Origin: Armigeres subalbatus
Taxonomy: Eukaryota; Arthropoda; Insecta; Diptera; Culicidae
Direction: 5' to 3'
Length of the DNA: 64,000 bases
Assembly (NCBI RefSeq): GCF_024139115.2
Contig: NC_085140.1
Coordinates: forward strand, 298,675,978 to 298,739,977
The notes beneath the pieces are model-generated. The model was not told the DNA's origin and did not search any database. It was given only the letters and a program-made list of their open reading frames with translations. The first letter of the stretch is position 1, and the number at the start of each line of letters is the position of its first letter. Shown piece by piece: positions 22,706 through 33,025 of this stretch. The position numbers and the translations under genes were made by a program.

Positions 22706-24891
22706 TAGCCCACTGAAACTAAAATATATGTTATTCATGCTGATGATCAAGATTGCAAAGATTTCATGGATTGCAGATTTCACAGAGATGCTAATAGCTT
22801 TGATTCTCAAAATGATCATCTTGACAGCGCCTAGGGTGGGGTTTCCAAAATCCGAACACATGTTTTTTGCCTTTAATTGATACCAAGGTTTTCAACTCCT
22901 TGGGCCGACGTTTCTGTTGAAATAAATTTTGAGAAATTTTCTATAGAAATAATAATAATTGTGTCGTGGTAGGATTGTGTTTGTAACGTAACTTCGGCAG
23001 CTTTAGGCTACATCGTAACCTACTATAAACGCAGTTCCTGGAAATATAATGAAAACTCTGAAATTGCAAACACAGCGGAAAAGATCTGCTTCATCATCTA
23101 ACACTCTATCATATCTGATGGGCTATGTCAGCGCTATTATCTTGTTCTGAAGCCTCTCGACAGCCGAATAAGCTTCCAAGAAAAATCTGATAGCAAAAGC
23201 AACAAGTATGTACTGGTATCTGCTATCCACGCCAGTAAGCCGTTCACCAAATTCAATTATATTGTCTCCATGGATATGACTTTTCCGCAGCATCACTTCC
23301 ATGAGCATCCCCACACAGCTCAGTTCGGTTAAAGCATTCTATCTGCATACACTGACACACACTGCCATTGCGGAAGCTGGGCAGCTTGTTCCAACCCATC
23401 AGAAACACCGGAAGGGGGCACTGAATAAGGTGGATGATACGAATGCTACACGTGATAAATTTTAAAATAAAGTATGAATAAAATATAGAAAGAAAAAAAA
23501 CTTTAGACATATGGCGTCGTCGGAAAATTAAGCGAATATGCATGTTCCTACTACACTTGGGGATATTTGTTGCTGACTGATGCCCGGTGGGGTTACAAAA
23601 CACGAACTGGTGAGATCTCTACCAAAGAAACACAACCGACAGCATCCATCCCCATAAACGTAGCAGGGACGTGTTTATTTTTGTTAAAGATAAAATATAA
23701 GCTTTTATATCCTATTCTTTCATCGATCTTTTTCCCTAGCTAGGAAGATAACTCACATACATCCGCCGAACAATAAATAATAAACAACTCAGATTCATTA
23801 TCAGCCAAAATAATTTAGGTGAACAGAGAGTCTTATGTAAACAAATTGAACAAATAAAAGGGGAAAGTTAAGGAGTCAAGAAGAGTTGATGCCCTAAGCA
23901 TCTAAGGAATATGATAACATGAGAACTCAGTTTCCGAAAGAAAAACAAAAATAAAAACAGCATGCAGGGAACTAGATAAATGAGAAAAAGTTGCGTGGAT
24001 TAACTTTCTAGCGGATGAAAGTCAATGAGCATAAGCATGAGCCCTATTAATTACCACCGTACAATGCATAGATGGTATTCTATGGTTGACTGAAATACTG
24101 AAAACTGAATGGAAAGGGGCTCAGTTGTATCTAACACCAATTGTACGTCGAATAGAGTTCACCGTTGTACCAAACTACTGATTATCTATAAAACGCTCAT
24201 CAGATAGGTAACCTATAACGACTGTAAGACCAGAAAATTGTTCACTGTTCACTTGACCGGATGTTTACAAGAATATTATTATTTACAGTTTTTAAAATAC
24301 TAAAAATTGCTCTTAAAGAGGTCAACACAATTCCGGGAAGGGATCCAGCTCTCCATCAACTCCACCACTGCCCACATCACATCATGCTAACACTCGAGCT
24401 AACGCTTTCATATAAACACTCTTTCGTTTGTTGCTCTCTTTTGTGATCCGAAGCAATAAAATTAGCATACATAAATTTATTTACCACCAAGTTTTTTTTC
24501 ACAATTTCGGTGCGGCACATTTCCTTTCTACATTTCCAGGAGAGACGACAATCAATATGCGACACCAGCGACAAGGCATCCGGCATGTTATATGACCTTC
24601 CAGTCTGTTCTTCGAGCGGATGACGAGGATTGGTTTGAGTGGGGGAAATGTTCACAAATTTTCATCATTTTATCATCATCTCATACAACATGCTATAATA
24701 TAATGAACTTTTTATATGAAGCTCAGATACCCGTAGGGTTATATTCATTCAAATAAAAATAGGAATTGTCGGCAAAGTTGAATTATTCTCACAATCCGTA
24801 CCTGAAACGACTTGGTGGGACAATTCCATTTGGTCATACGCTACACAGCGCACCAGTTCCGTAATTATATTTAACGTAATTAATCTCAAAT
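22706..24891. other. No gene recognised; unexplained ORFs at 23123-23603 (minus)
   Basis: Two overlapping minus-strand frames (23123-23314 and 23253-23603) read a Cys-containing stretch (CQCMQIECFN) and then a hydrophobic run (VAFAIRFFLEAY). They could be exons or a decayed element, but I recognise no family, splice sites or start. The rest is AT-rich. Confidence 0.35.
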
Positions 24892-25282
24892 CAAATCTAA
24901 TCCAAATCCAATCCAAATTTACTTCGAAATCTATCCAAATTCAACCAAAAACCAAACTTAACACAATCAAAATCAAATCCAAATGCAATCCAATTCCAAA
25001 TCCAACCTAAATCCAATTAAAATCATATTCAATTCAAGTCCAATCCTATTCCTATACAATGCAAAACAAACTCAATCCAATTTTGTTCCGATCCAAAACC
25101 AATCAAAATCTAATCCAAACACAATTAAAATCTGATTCAAATTCAATCCAAAATTAATCAAAATCCACTCCAAATCAAATCCAAATCATTATCCAATCCA
25201 AAGCCGATCTAAATGCAATCCAGATCAAATTCAACCCAAATCCAATCCAAATACAATCCAGATGCAATTTAAATCAAATCCA
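24892..25282. repeat. CAAATC-type degenerate simple array, left part
   Basis: Roughly 60 words of the form AATCCAAATC/AATCCAATCC fill the interval. The same array resumes at 28543, so the RTE element inserted into it. Confidence 0.9.
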
Positions 25283-25337
25283 AATCATATCCTACTTACT
25301 TACTTGATACTTGATGGGCTACAGCTCTTCGATGAAC

Positions 25338-26234
25338 CTATGCCGAATGGAGTATCCTTCTCCACTGGACTCGATCCTGGGCCAATCGCTTCCAGTCGCC
25401 CTGAACATTGAGCGCCCTCAGGTCCTCTTCAACTGCAAAAAGCCATCGTGTACGCGGCCTTCCACGGAGCCTGCGGCCTCTTCCGGGTTCTCTACTAAAT
25501 ATTATTTTCGCTTGACGTTCTTCCGGCATACGAACAACGTGACCAGCCCACCGTAGTCTGCCGTGTTGTATAAGCTTAATAATATCCAGCCCTTTATACA
25601 CCTGGTACAATTCGTGATTCATGCGACGCCGCCAGATACCGTTCTCCTGTTTACCGCCGAGTATTGTCCGCAGCACCTTACGCTCAAACACTCCGAGAGC
25701 TCTCCGATCAGCCTCCTTCAACGTCCATGTCTCATGGCCGTATAAAGCCACCGGAAGAATCAGAGTAGTGTATAGCGCGAGTTATGTTTTCGTTTGCAAA
25801 CTACGGGACTTAAGCTGGTTACGAAGTCCGTAATAAGCCCTATTTGCAGCTGCAATACGCCTTTTCACCTCGCGGGTAACATCATTATCGCACGTCACTA
25901 ATGTTCCAAGATACACAAATTCTTCTACCACTTCAAATTTTTCATCATCCAGCACCATTTCGCTACCACCACCACTAATGAACCCACGTTGTTTGCCAGC
26001 GACCATGTACTTCATTTTGCTGGTATTGATCGTGAGTCCAATCCTCGCTGTCTCCCTCTTAAAAGGCACAAAAGCCTCTTCCACGGCACGGCGATCAATT
26101 CCGATAATATCGATATCGTCCGCAAATCCCAAGAGCATATGCGATTTTGTGATAATGGTACCGCTTCTTTGCACACCAGCTCTCCATCGCTCCCTCGAGC
26201 GCAATATTGAACAGTAGATTCGAGAGTGCATCAC
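25338..26234 (-). pseudogene. RTE thumb and C-terminal domain
   Basis: Two frames in succession. 25782-26234 overlaps motif C and runs through TINTSKMKYMVAG, EEFVYLGTLVTCDND and REVKRRIAAANRAYYGLR. 25338-25751 holds ALYGHETWTLKEADRRALGV, FERKVLRTILGG, RRRMNHELYQVY, RLRWAGHVVRM and RGRPRTRW. This is the usual C-terminus of RTE polyproteins. One frameshift separates the two. The same C-terminal words occur in the fragment at 53775-54115. Confidence 0.85.
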
Positions 26235-27125
26235 CCTGCTTCAATCCATCTAAGGTAACAAATGACGTCGATATTTCATCCGCAACCCTTACACTTAATT
26301 TCGATCCGTCCAACGTTATACGAATCAGCCGTATCAGTTTCACCGGAAAACCATGTTCAAGCATAATTTGCCATAATTCATTCCGTTTCACTGAATCGTA
26401 CGCCGCCTTGAAATCAATAAACAGATGATGTGTCTGCAAGTTGTACTCCCGGAATTTATCAAGGATTTGTCTCAGGGTAAACATTTGATCCGTCGTTGAT
26501 CGGCCCTCACGAAAACCTGCTTGGTATTCGCCGACAAAGGACTCTTCAAGCGGTCTCAATCTGTTGAACAGAATACGGGACATAATTTTGTACGCCGAAT
26601 TAAGGAGTGTTATTCCTCGGTAATTGGGGGCCCTCCTTAGCCGTGCGGTAAGACGCGCGGCTACAAAGCAAGACCATGCTGAGGGTGGCTGGGTTCGATT
26701 CCCGGTGCCGGTCTAGACAGTTTTCGAATTGGAAATCGTCTCGACTTCCCTGGGCATAAAAGTATCATCGTGTTAGCCTCATGATATACGAATGCAAAAA
26801 TGGTAACATGGCTTAGAAACCTCGCAGTTCATAACTGTGGAAGTGCTTAATGAACACTAAGCTGTGAGGCGGCTCTGTCCCAGTGTGGGGATGTAATGCC
26901 AATGAGAAGAAGAAGAAGAGAAGAAGATTCCTCGGTAATTGGCTCACTGCAGTCTGTGCCCTTTCTTAAAGAGAGGGCAAATGAGGCCGTCCAACCAGCT
27001 AGCAGGCATTTCCTCGTCTTCCCATATTTTCGACATAATATGGTGCAGAACTTCATAAAGCTGCTCACTGCCATGTTTGAGAAGTTCAGTCGAGAGCTGG
27101 TCCTTCCCCGCAGCCTTATTGTTTT
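26095..27125 (-). pseudogene. RTE reverse transcriptase, split by Feilai
   Basis: Minus-strand frames encode NNKAAGKDQL, ASWLDGLICPLFKKGHRLQ, then a stop where a Cys or Trp codon is expected before ANYRG, then (after removing the SINE) ITLLNSAYKIMSRIL, QAGFREGRSTTDQMF, FIDFKAAYDSV (motif A), LDGLKQGDALS (motif B) and GFADDIDIIG (motif C, about 26103-26132). The catalytic FADD box is intact, so the defects are a stop, frameshifts and the 299-bp insertion. RT copies element RNA at the nick. Confidence 0.85.
26628..26926 (+). repeat. Feilai SINE, full length, 16-bp target duplication
   Basis: Flanked by ATTCCTCGGTAATTGG at 26612-26627 and 26927-26942. The head carries an A-box-like TTAGCCGTGCGG and a consensus B box GGTTCGATTCC (26692-26702). 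The body follows (GACTTCCCTGGGCATAAAAG, ATCATCGTGTTAGCCTCATG, CTCGCAGTTCATAACTGTGG), and the 3' end is GATGTAATGCCAATGAGAAG with an (AAG)n tail. It lies antisense to the interrupted RTE. Transcription would be by Pol III, with mobilisation by a LINE in trans. Confidence 0.95.
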
Positions 27126-28055
27126 TTAGCTCTCAGACTCATAAAACCTCCGCATATCGTTCTGCTCCATTTTTTCCTGCGCCTCACTAATAACTTGTTC
27201 TTCGAACTCTTTTTTCTTCCTGCGGTGGGTTCGTTTTTCGGCTGCTCTTGCTTCCTTGTACCTATCTCTATTCGATCGGGTACCCGACACCAACATCCGG
27301 CTTCTGGCAACGTTCTTCTCGTCTGTCACTCTCTGACACTCCACATCGAACCAACCCGTCCTGGATCGCCTCTGTGCAGTGCCTACCACTTCTCGTGCTG
27401 TTGTGCTCACCGCTCCATGTATCGACTCCCATAGATCGTTGATGTTGTCGCTAACGTTGATTGCACTTATCCGTTCGTCGAGCTTCTGGCGGTACTCAGC
27501 CGATACTCCTTCCGCCGACAATCGCTGGATATTGTAAAGCATCGTTTGCTGTGATCTTTCGTTCGATACAGTTGACAACCGTGATCGAATTTTACTGACA
27601 ACGAGGTAGTGATCAGAGTCAATGTTCGGACCTCTGAATGTCCGCACATCGATAACATCCGAGAAATGGCGCCCATCCACCAGAACATGGTCTATCTGGT
27701 TGCAAGTTTCACCATTTGGGTGTTTCCAGGTGTGCTTTCGGATGTTCTTTCGTGCAAAGTAGGTGCTACTGATGGCCATCCCTCTGGCAGCAGCAAAATT
27801 TACTAGCCGTAGGCCGTTGTCATTGGTAGCGGAGTGATGGCTCTCCCTATAAATTATGGGACGGAAAAAGTCCTCTCTACCGACCTGAGCGTTAGCGTCT
27901 CCGATAACAATTTTCACGTCATGCTTTGGGTACTCTCCATAGGCTTTATCAAGACATTCATAAAACGTGTCCTTCACGTCTTCGGATTTATCGTTTGTCG
28001 GTGCGTAAACGTTGATTAGGCTGTAATTGAAGAATTTGCCCCGTATCCTGAACAC
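27126..28055 (-). pseudogene. RTE endonuclease region
   Basis: A 309-codon open stretch begins abruptly within the endonuclease at RIRGKFFNYSLINVYAPTND, and continues with IGDANAQVG (residues 50-60), STYFARKNIRKHTWKHPNG, NQIDHVLVDGRHFSDV and SDHYLVV (catalytic SDH). Upstream, another frame holds KLGTWNVKTLTNP, the normal N-terminus. The roughly 75-codon piece between, which carries the catalytic Glu motif, is deleted. The 3' end (RRFYESES, then stop) joins directly to KNNKAAGKDQL in another frame, so the linker before RT is also deleted. The enzyme normally nicks target DNA. Confidence 0.85.
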
Positions 28056-28099
28056 ACGGATTCGTTAGGGTCTTGACATTCCAGGTACCGAGTTTCCAA

Positions 28100-28530
28100 T
28101 CAAAGTCCTTATTTCGTTGCCGGGTCGATTGCCAAAAATAACGTTCTCTTTTTCCTCTATCTCCATTTTTCGTGGTATTTGAGAGGCTTCAGTAAGCTAC
28201 CTTACCGGGGTTCGTTACCTACATCGCGAAGATGGGGCTGCCACCTTAGGTATAGCTGACGCGATACAGCATTTCGTTAATCAGCCGCTGGGTGCCAGGC
28301 AGACGCTGTTTGAGCCGCACCTCCTGGTGAACAGACGCTCGAGGCGTACCTTCTCACTCTAGCTGATGTCAGAAGGACAACAGTGCCCAGGCTGCACTAC
28401 CAGCTAAGTACACAACCCTTAGCTGGCGGTCTTTTGTCGTGCGGACCCGTGGAAGCGTGAGATAGGGACTTGTGGGGGCCAGAGCTCTGTTGGGCGCTCC
28501 TTCCTTGATGTCAACCCACCATTTTGCAGC
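28100..28530 (-). other. 5' leader of the RTE element
   Basis: Non-coding leader between the upstream target duplication and the first endonuclease codons. It reads (minus strand) GCTGCAAAATGGTGGGTTG at its extreme 5' end. A frame reading RERYFWQSTRQRNKDFDWKL leads into the endonuclease N-terminus at about 28150-28070. Confidence 0.6.
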
Positions 28531-28542
28531 AATCATATCCTA

Positions 28543-28800
28543 ATTCAACCCAAATCCTATTCATATCAAATGTAAATCCAATTTAAATCCGGTTGAAAAT
28601 CAATCCAAATTCAAATTAAATTTAATCCAAATGCAATCCAGAAGGAATCCAAACTCAAAACAATATAATTCCAAAACCGAACCATATCAAATCCAGATTA
28701 AATCCAAATCAGATCCAAATCAAATCTCAATATTAATCCAATCCAGAGCCAATCTAAATCCATTCTAAACGCAATACAAATCCAGTCCAATCCAAATAAT
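28543..28800. repeat. CAAATC-type degenerate simple array, right part
   Basis: Continuation of the 24892-25282 array beyond the RTE insertion. A short inverse-complement relative (GGATTNGGATTTGATTTGG) is at 32580-32655. Confidence 0.9.
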
Positions 28801-28900
28801 CAAGACCCGAGTTATGCATGTTCGGATGATAAAATCGGAGTTTCATTTAGCGTGGTATCCCAAGAATTGTGCTGTTTTTCGAGTGCATCATTGTTTATAA

Positions 28901-28985
28901 CTTCTTCTTCTTCAATGGCTCTACATTCCAAGTCGAACTTGAAAGCTTTTCTATGTCCGCCATTGCATGAGTATGTATCGTGCGT
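28901..28985 (-). repeat. SINE tail fragment
   Basis: CTTCTTCTTCTTCAATGGCTCTACATTCCA then TTTTCTATGTCCGCCATTGCATGAGTATGTATC matches the SINE fragment at 5899-6040. The tRNA head is missing. Confidence 0.55.
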
Positions 28986-29049
28986 GCTGCGACGCAGCAA
29001 AGCCAAATCAACAAAAATGACAGTTGTGCGCCTCCTCCGTATCGAGTGG

Positions 29050-29110
29050 TGTGCCCCCGAAAACGCGAGCACTTTGAAACTTGGATTCCGTAAGGAGTGA
29101 TCTTAAGCGT
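29050..29110. repeat. Dispersed repeat shared with 59776-59820
   Basis: AACGCGAGCACTTTGAAACT then TGGATTCCGTAAGGAGTGATCTT is the inverse complement of 59776-59820, with two or three changes. Confidence 0.6.
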
Positions 29111-29640
29111 CACCAATGTGTCGCGCAGTTGTTGGCTTGCGCATGCATCATCGTAAACAAAACTGTGAAACGAGCGTGAAAGTAGGAAATATATTATACG
29201 CAAGAAGGTTTTGCCGGATGGCCTTGGTTGGATATGGGTCTGAAATGTGATAGGGTTTGCGTCTTGTGTGGCGAACAGAAATAATTTATGATGTGCTATT
29301 TGAATTTCGATAGTTACATCAAGGGTGGTCCATGCAGGCTACACCTTCCCCGTGACAGAATAGTGGGTAACCAGTTTTGAAACGTGTATCACATCTGGCT
29401 TTATGTTTCATAGAGTCTATTTACATTGACTATTTGTGTATTTGAATTTCCATTGCTTATTTCTACATAAGGGTGATCTATTTTAACTAATGCATAAGGT
29501 CCTTTATACACTGAATCAAGTTTATTATGGTTTTCATTTATAATCATAACTTTGTTCTTCATCTCGACTTCTAAGGGATTAGCTTTTGATGCCTGTTTTT
29601 TTTTCGTTTAATTTTCTGCTTTTCTTTTAAATACCTATAG
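29111..29640. other. No gene recognised
   Basis: Nothing supportable between the dispersed repeat and the split Feilai copy. Confidence 0.4.
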
Positions 29641-30596
29641 TTTTAACTCTTCTTATTCTTCTTATTGGCATTACATCCCCCACTGGGGCATAGCCGCCTC
29701 GCAGCCTAGTGTTCATTAAGCACTTCAACAGTTATTAACTGTGAGGTTTCTAAGTCGAGTTACCATTTTTGCATTAGTATATCATGAGGCTAACACGATG
29801 ATACTTTTATGCCAAGGGAAGTCGAGACAATTCCAATCAGGGCTGGTAGCGACCAATGCCACTCAAAATAGTGACTTTAGTGACCAAAGCTGACGAAAAA
29901 AGGGACCAAATAGAGACTTTCAGTTGCAGAAAAAGTGTCCAAACAGTGACTTTTAGTTTCAGTTGCAAGTTTGATGAGACAAATTCAAGTGTTTTTGGGT
30001 CGAAGGAGAATGTTTTTTCGTAATTTCTGGCGGAGAACATCTTTCACTCACCACTTTCTCATAACAAATCCAGAAGAGAAACAAAAATCGTGCAAGTTAA
30101 CCTTTATCTACTCAGGTACTAAGTAAAATTATATTGGCCGCTCTTTTTTTAACCCACGGGAACTTTACTTAATATGTTTGCGCCACTGGAAGTAAACGAA
30201 ACAAGGTTATCACTTATAAGACCTGTGTTTCTTTCCCGAAAAATAATTTCTACTTAAGAAAGATGCAGATTTGTCAAATGTGCCAGGAAATTTTTGGAAT
30301 TGTTAGTGCGAAAGAAACAAAGTTATCAAAAGCTAACAAATCTAACAAAATCTAAAAAAAAACTTTAAAATGTATAAATTATCATCATAATATATTTTGG
30401 AGAATTCTAAAATATTGATCGAAGTGGATGTTGGGAGGAAAACGGCTTTTATTTTCTCATGTTCTTGCAGCTAAATTACTTAAAGGATCCCTTACATATT
30501 TAATGTACCTCCCCTCAATTCGATTGCAGTATAATCATAGATGCAAATATCATTATTTCGATTTAAAAATAAATATCTTTATTTTACCAAAATACC

Positions 30597-30838
30597 ACGC
30601 GCTGAGAATCATTTGGGTATTAGTCGTTTTCTCTTAATCGACTTGTTTCGTTAATAACTCAACTGTTTCCAAAGGTACAACCGTGATTGTTGCATGTGGT
30701 GCAAGATACAATAATCCTTTATCGCACCAAACCATACAATCTTCGGCAAACTACCGCAATTAGCTACATTGATAAAAAGATAACATCAACGAAGAGCAAC
30801 GAATTGATGCAGTTACGGCCCCATGATTCTAAGCACGA
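30597..30838. mobile_element. Foldback MITE, copy 2
   Basis: Ends ACGCGCTGAGAATCA and CATGATTCTAAGCACG correspond to the ends of the element at 4358-4586. The interior shares CTACATTGATAAAAAGATAAC/CTACAGTGATAAAAAGAAAA and CGAAGAGNAANCGA. Arms are more diverged than in copy 1. Confidence 0.7.
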
Positions 30839-31168
30839 GGTTTGTGATGAAACATTTTTCTGTTATTCTCCATGAAATGTATAATTTAACTTCACGGATG
30901 TATGGTAGTCTGTAACTGTTGTTGTTATTGATACATAATTGATTTTTTGGAGTGCTGTCAAAAGTCGAATTTGAAAATATTCGAAGGGTATTGTTCCTTC
31001 TCCAAGAACTTGCTTTAATGAAAGTAGAAAAGTGCACTCTGAACTTTTAAATATTTAAATAATATAAAAACGCAGATTTTTCGACTTGCTGTGCGTATTC
31101 ATCAATGATTTTTGCTATGGAATTCGACAGCGCATGCAATCTTCAAAATTGGGGAGTCTTGGGGAGAC

Positions 31169-31292
31169 ATAGATGTAATGAAGGGTTTGCTCGAAAAAAA
31201 TATTTATTGAGTAGATATCGTTTAAAGGGGATTATTTAAACGATATCTACTCAATAAATATTTTTTTCGAGCAAACCCTTCATTACATCTAT
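31169..31292. repeat. Perfect palindrome, 58-bp arms, 8-bp spacer
   Basis: ATAGATGTAATGAAGGGTTT... (31169-31226) is matched base for base by 31235-31292, including a run of seven A/T. The spacer is GGGGATTA. Absolute identity means it is recent or conserved by gene conversion. It is not a repeat seen elsewhere in this window. Confidence 0.95.
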
Positions 31293-32190
31293 ATCTACAA
31301 AAAAAATTATCTGCTTTAGCACAATTTATATTTTCTTGAATTTTCTCGCCAATTTTATGTGTGACTAATGAGAGATCGAATCTCCTCATATTGGGGCAAC
31401 AACTAAAAATTCAAATATCTTTAAATTGTAACAATTTAGCATACTTATGGCTTTGTGCTGTAAAAAATGATAGCATTTGGTCATTGTTGGGAGGAGATGT
31501 TCAAATTCTTTGTGGCCCTTAAAAAATGTTCAGGAGGGACAAAACACAGTAAGTAATAGAGTAAACAAGATTGTCAATCCAAAAAACAACTCGCCATATA
31601 ACGATCATTTGTCTAGACTCTAGAGGATTTATTAGAAAATACCGCCAAGTCTAACAAGGGGTCAAGTCTCTCAAGGAATCAAGTCTCCAAACCTTCCCTT
31701 ACTGTGGAAAGACTGATAGTTAAAAAAATCCAAATAGGCAGGTCTCCTGCTTGCATGACCATATACCAATTTATAAATTCTGACGTGTTCAGGTGTTCAA
31801 TTAGCTACTGGTGAAATGCCAATAAGAGCGAGTAAAATGACTGGCGAAGTTTCAGAGCAATCATTTTCCCAAGATCCGTGATTTCAATTCCGCCATGAAC
31901 AAAGCATCATCCGATGGATACATAAAGCTTCATTCAAAAATATTAGTCAATAGTTTCAAAATAGTTGAAAATAGTGACTTTTTGCGAGAAAAAGTGACTT
32001 AGGTGACTAGAAGTCGAAAAAAGACACTTTTTAGTGACTTTTGACCAAGTCACTAAAAAGTGACCCGCTACCAGGCCTGCAATCCGAAAATTGCCTAGAC
32101 CGGCACCGGGAATCAAACCCAGCCACCCTCAGCATGGTCTTGCTTTGCAGCCGCGCGTCTTACCGCTAGGCTAAGGAGGGTTTTAATTCT

Positions 32191-32580
32191 ATCTGCTTGC
32201 ATTTATATTGGCAACGTAACATCTGATAAAGTCTGTTGACACCAACAGACTCTTGTTGTGGTACGATTTTCTCCAATACTCGTGTTGAAGTACGATTTCA
32301 TTATGTTTTGTATTTCATCTTTGTTGGGGTGGCAATTGGGGTATATCAACCACCAATCAGTATTTTTATAGTTTTTAATTCTTTTTTACAAACTTCCTTA
32401 CAAATTTGAATGCTTGTTATTCGAAAGATCTCGATTGTTAACGAAAGAGCTAATAACTTTATCTTCAATTTGTTTGTCATGACTTCATTTTGTTTCGCGA
32501 TTTTACCCAGGGTTTCATTTACTTCTGATACCTTCGAGTGGATGATTGACGCTAGAGTCAATGGCATCTAGATTGTGTAT
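32191..32580. other. No gene recognised
   Basis: AT-rich, nothing supportable. Confidence 0.4.
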
Positions 32581-32594
32581 GGATTGATTTAGTT

Positions 32595-33025
32595 TTGGAT
32601 CGATTTGGTTTGGATTATGAATGGATTAGGATTGGATTAGGATTTGATTTGGAAAACGAGAATGGCATTGTAATCAAAATAATGGATAAAGTCTATCATC
32701 AAAGGGATGATGATTGGCATTGTGCAAACTGCTCGGAGGTCAACCGAATCAAGAAACTGAAGGTAGCTCCCAGTTGGATGAACCAGCCGTGGAAAAGGAA
32801 CGACTCATCGGCCGCATCGCCACTGAAGGCATTCGTCTATCTTTCAGTGGATATCATCAGAATCCTAGAAGACATTATGCTCAAAATGTCCGGACGAAAG
32901 GAAAAAATACGCAGAATCGGAGGCGGCGCGAAACAAAACACAAATATATTAATTTGCAACGTTCGACTTCCGCCCGCGATGGAAGCGTACATGCATCGTT
33001 TTCTATAGCGCTGGTGGCAACGTGA
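32595..33025 (+). other. Unidentified ORF pair, possibly a coding relic
   Basis: Two overlapping plus-strand frames. 32595-33008 has 137 codons, of which the first ~20 are translated simple repeat, followed by DDDWHCANCSEVNRIKKL. 32714-33025 has 103 codons, a charged stretch ELSQLDEPAVEKERLIG-like. Composition is less AT-rich than the flanks. No domain recognised. It may be an old exon or a gag-like remnant, or chance. Confidence 0.2.

Larger units (their letters stand above)
25295..28530 (-). mobile_element. RTE-clade LINE with both ends and 12-bp target duplication
   Basis: AATCATATCCTA at 25283-25294 is repeated at 28531-28542, so both termini are preserved. The minus-strand copy starts at 28530 (about 430 bp of 5' leader) and ends in an (AAGT)n tail at 25295-25308. 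RTE elements characteristically end in short tandem repeats. Order on the minus strand: AP endonuclease, RT, C-terminal domain. It is inactivated by two internal deletions, several frameshifts and stops, and a Feilai insertion. The wording of the endonuclease and of the C-terminal ERKVLRTI...RRRMNHELY block supports RTE. Confidence 0.85.
29838..32079. mobile_element. hAT-like non-autonomous element inside Feilai
   Basis: The left end is CAGGGCTGGTAGCG. The inverted right end is CAGGCCTGGTAGCG, followed in both by a region rich in GTGACTTTTAGTGAC words. CAGGS termini suggest hAT. The flanks overlap by CAAT(C), and a clean 8-bp duplication is not visible. No transposase ORF. It carries a foldback MITE (30597-30838) and a perfect palindrome (31169-31292). 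Confidence 0.75.
29651..32180 (-). repeat. Feilai SINE split by a 2.24-kb insertion
   Basis: The tail and body are at 29651-29837. The rest of the body and the tRNA head are at 32080-32180. Together they make one full-length minus-strand Feilai. TTTTAACTCT at 29641-29650 and TTTTAATTCT at 32181-32190 form its target duplication with one mismatch. The break falls at TTCCAAT|CCGAAAATTG of the body. Confidence 0.9.

Noticed and set aside
26628..26720. Feilai head as a tRNA gene
   Set aside because: It continues into the SINE body and is flanked by the SINE's target duplication.
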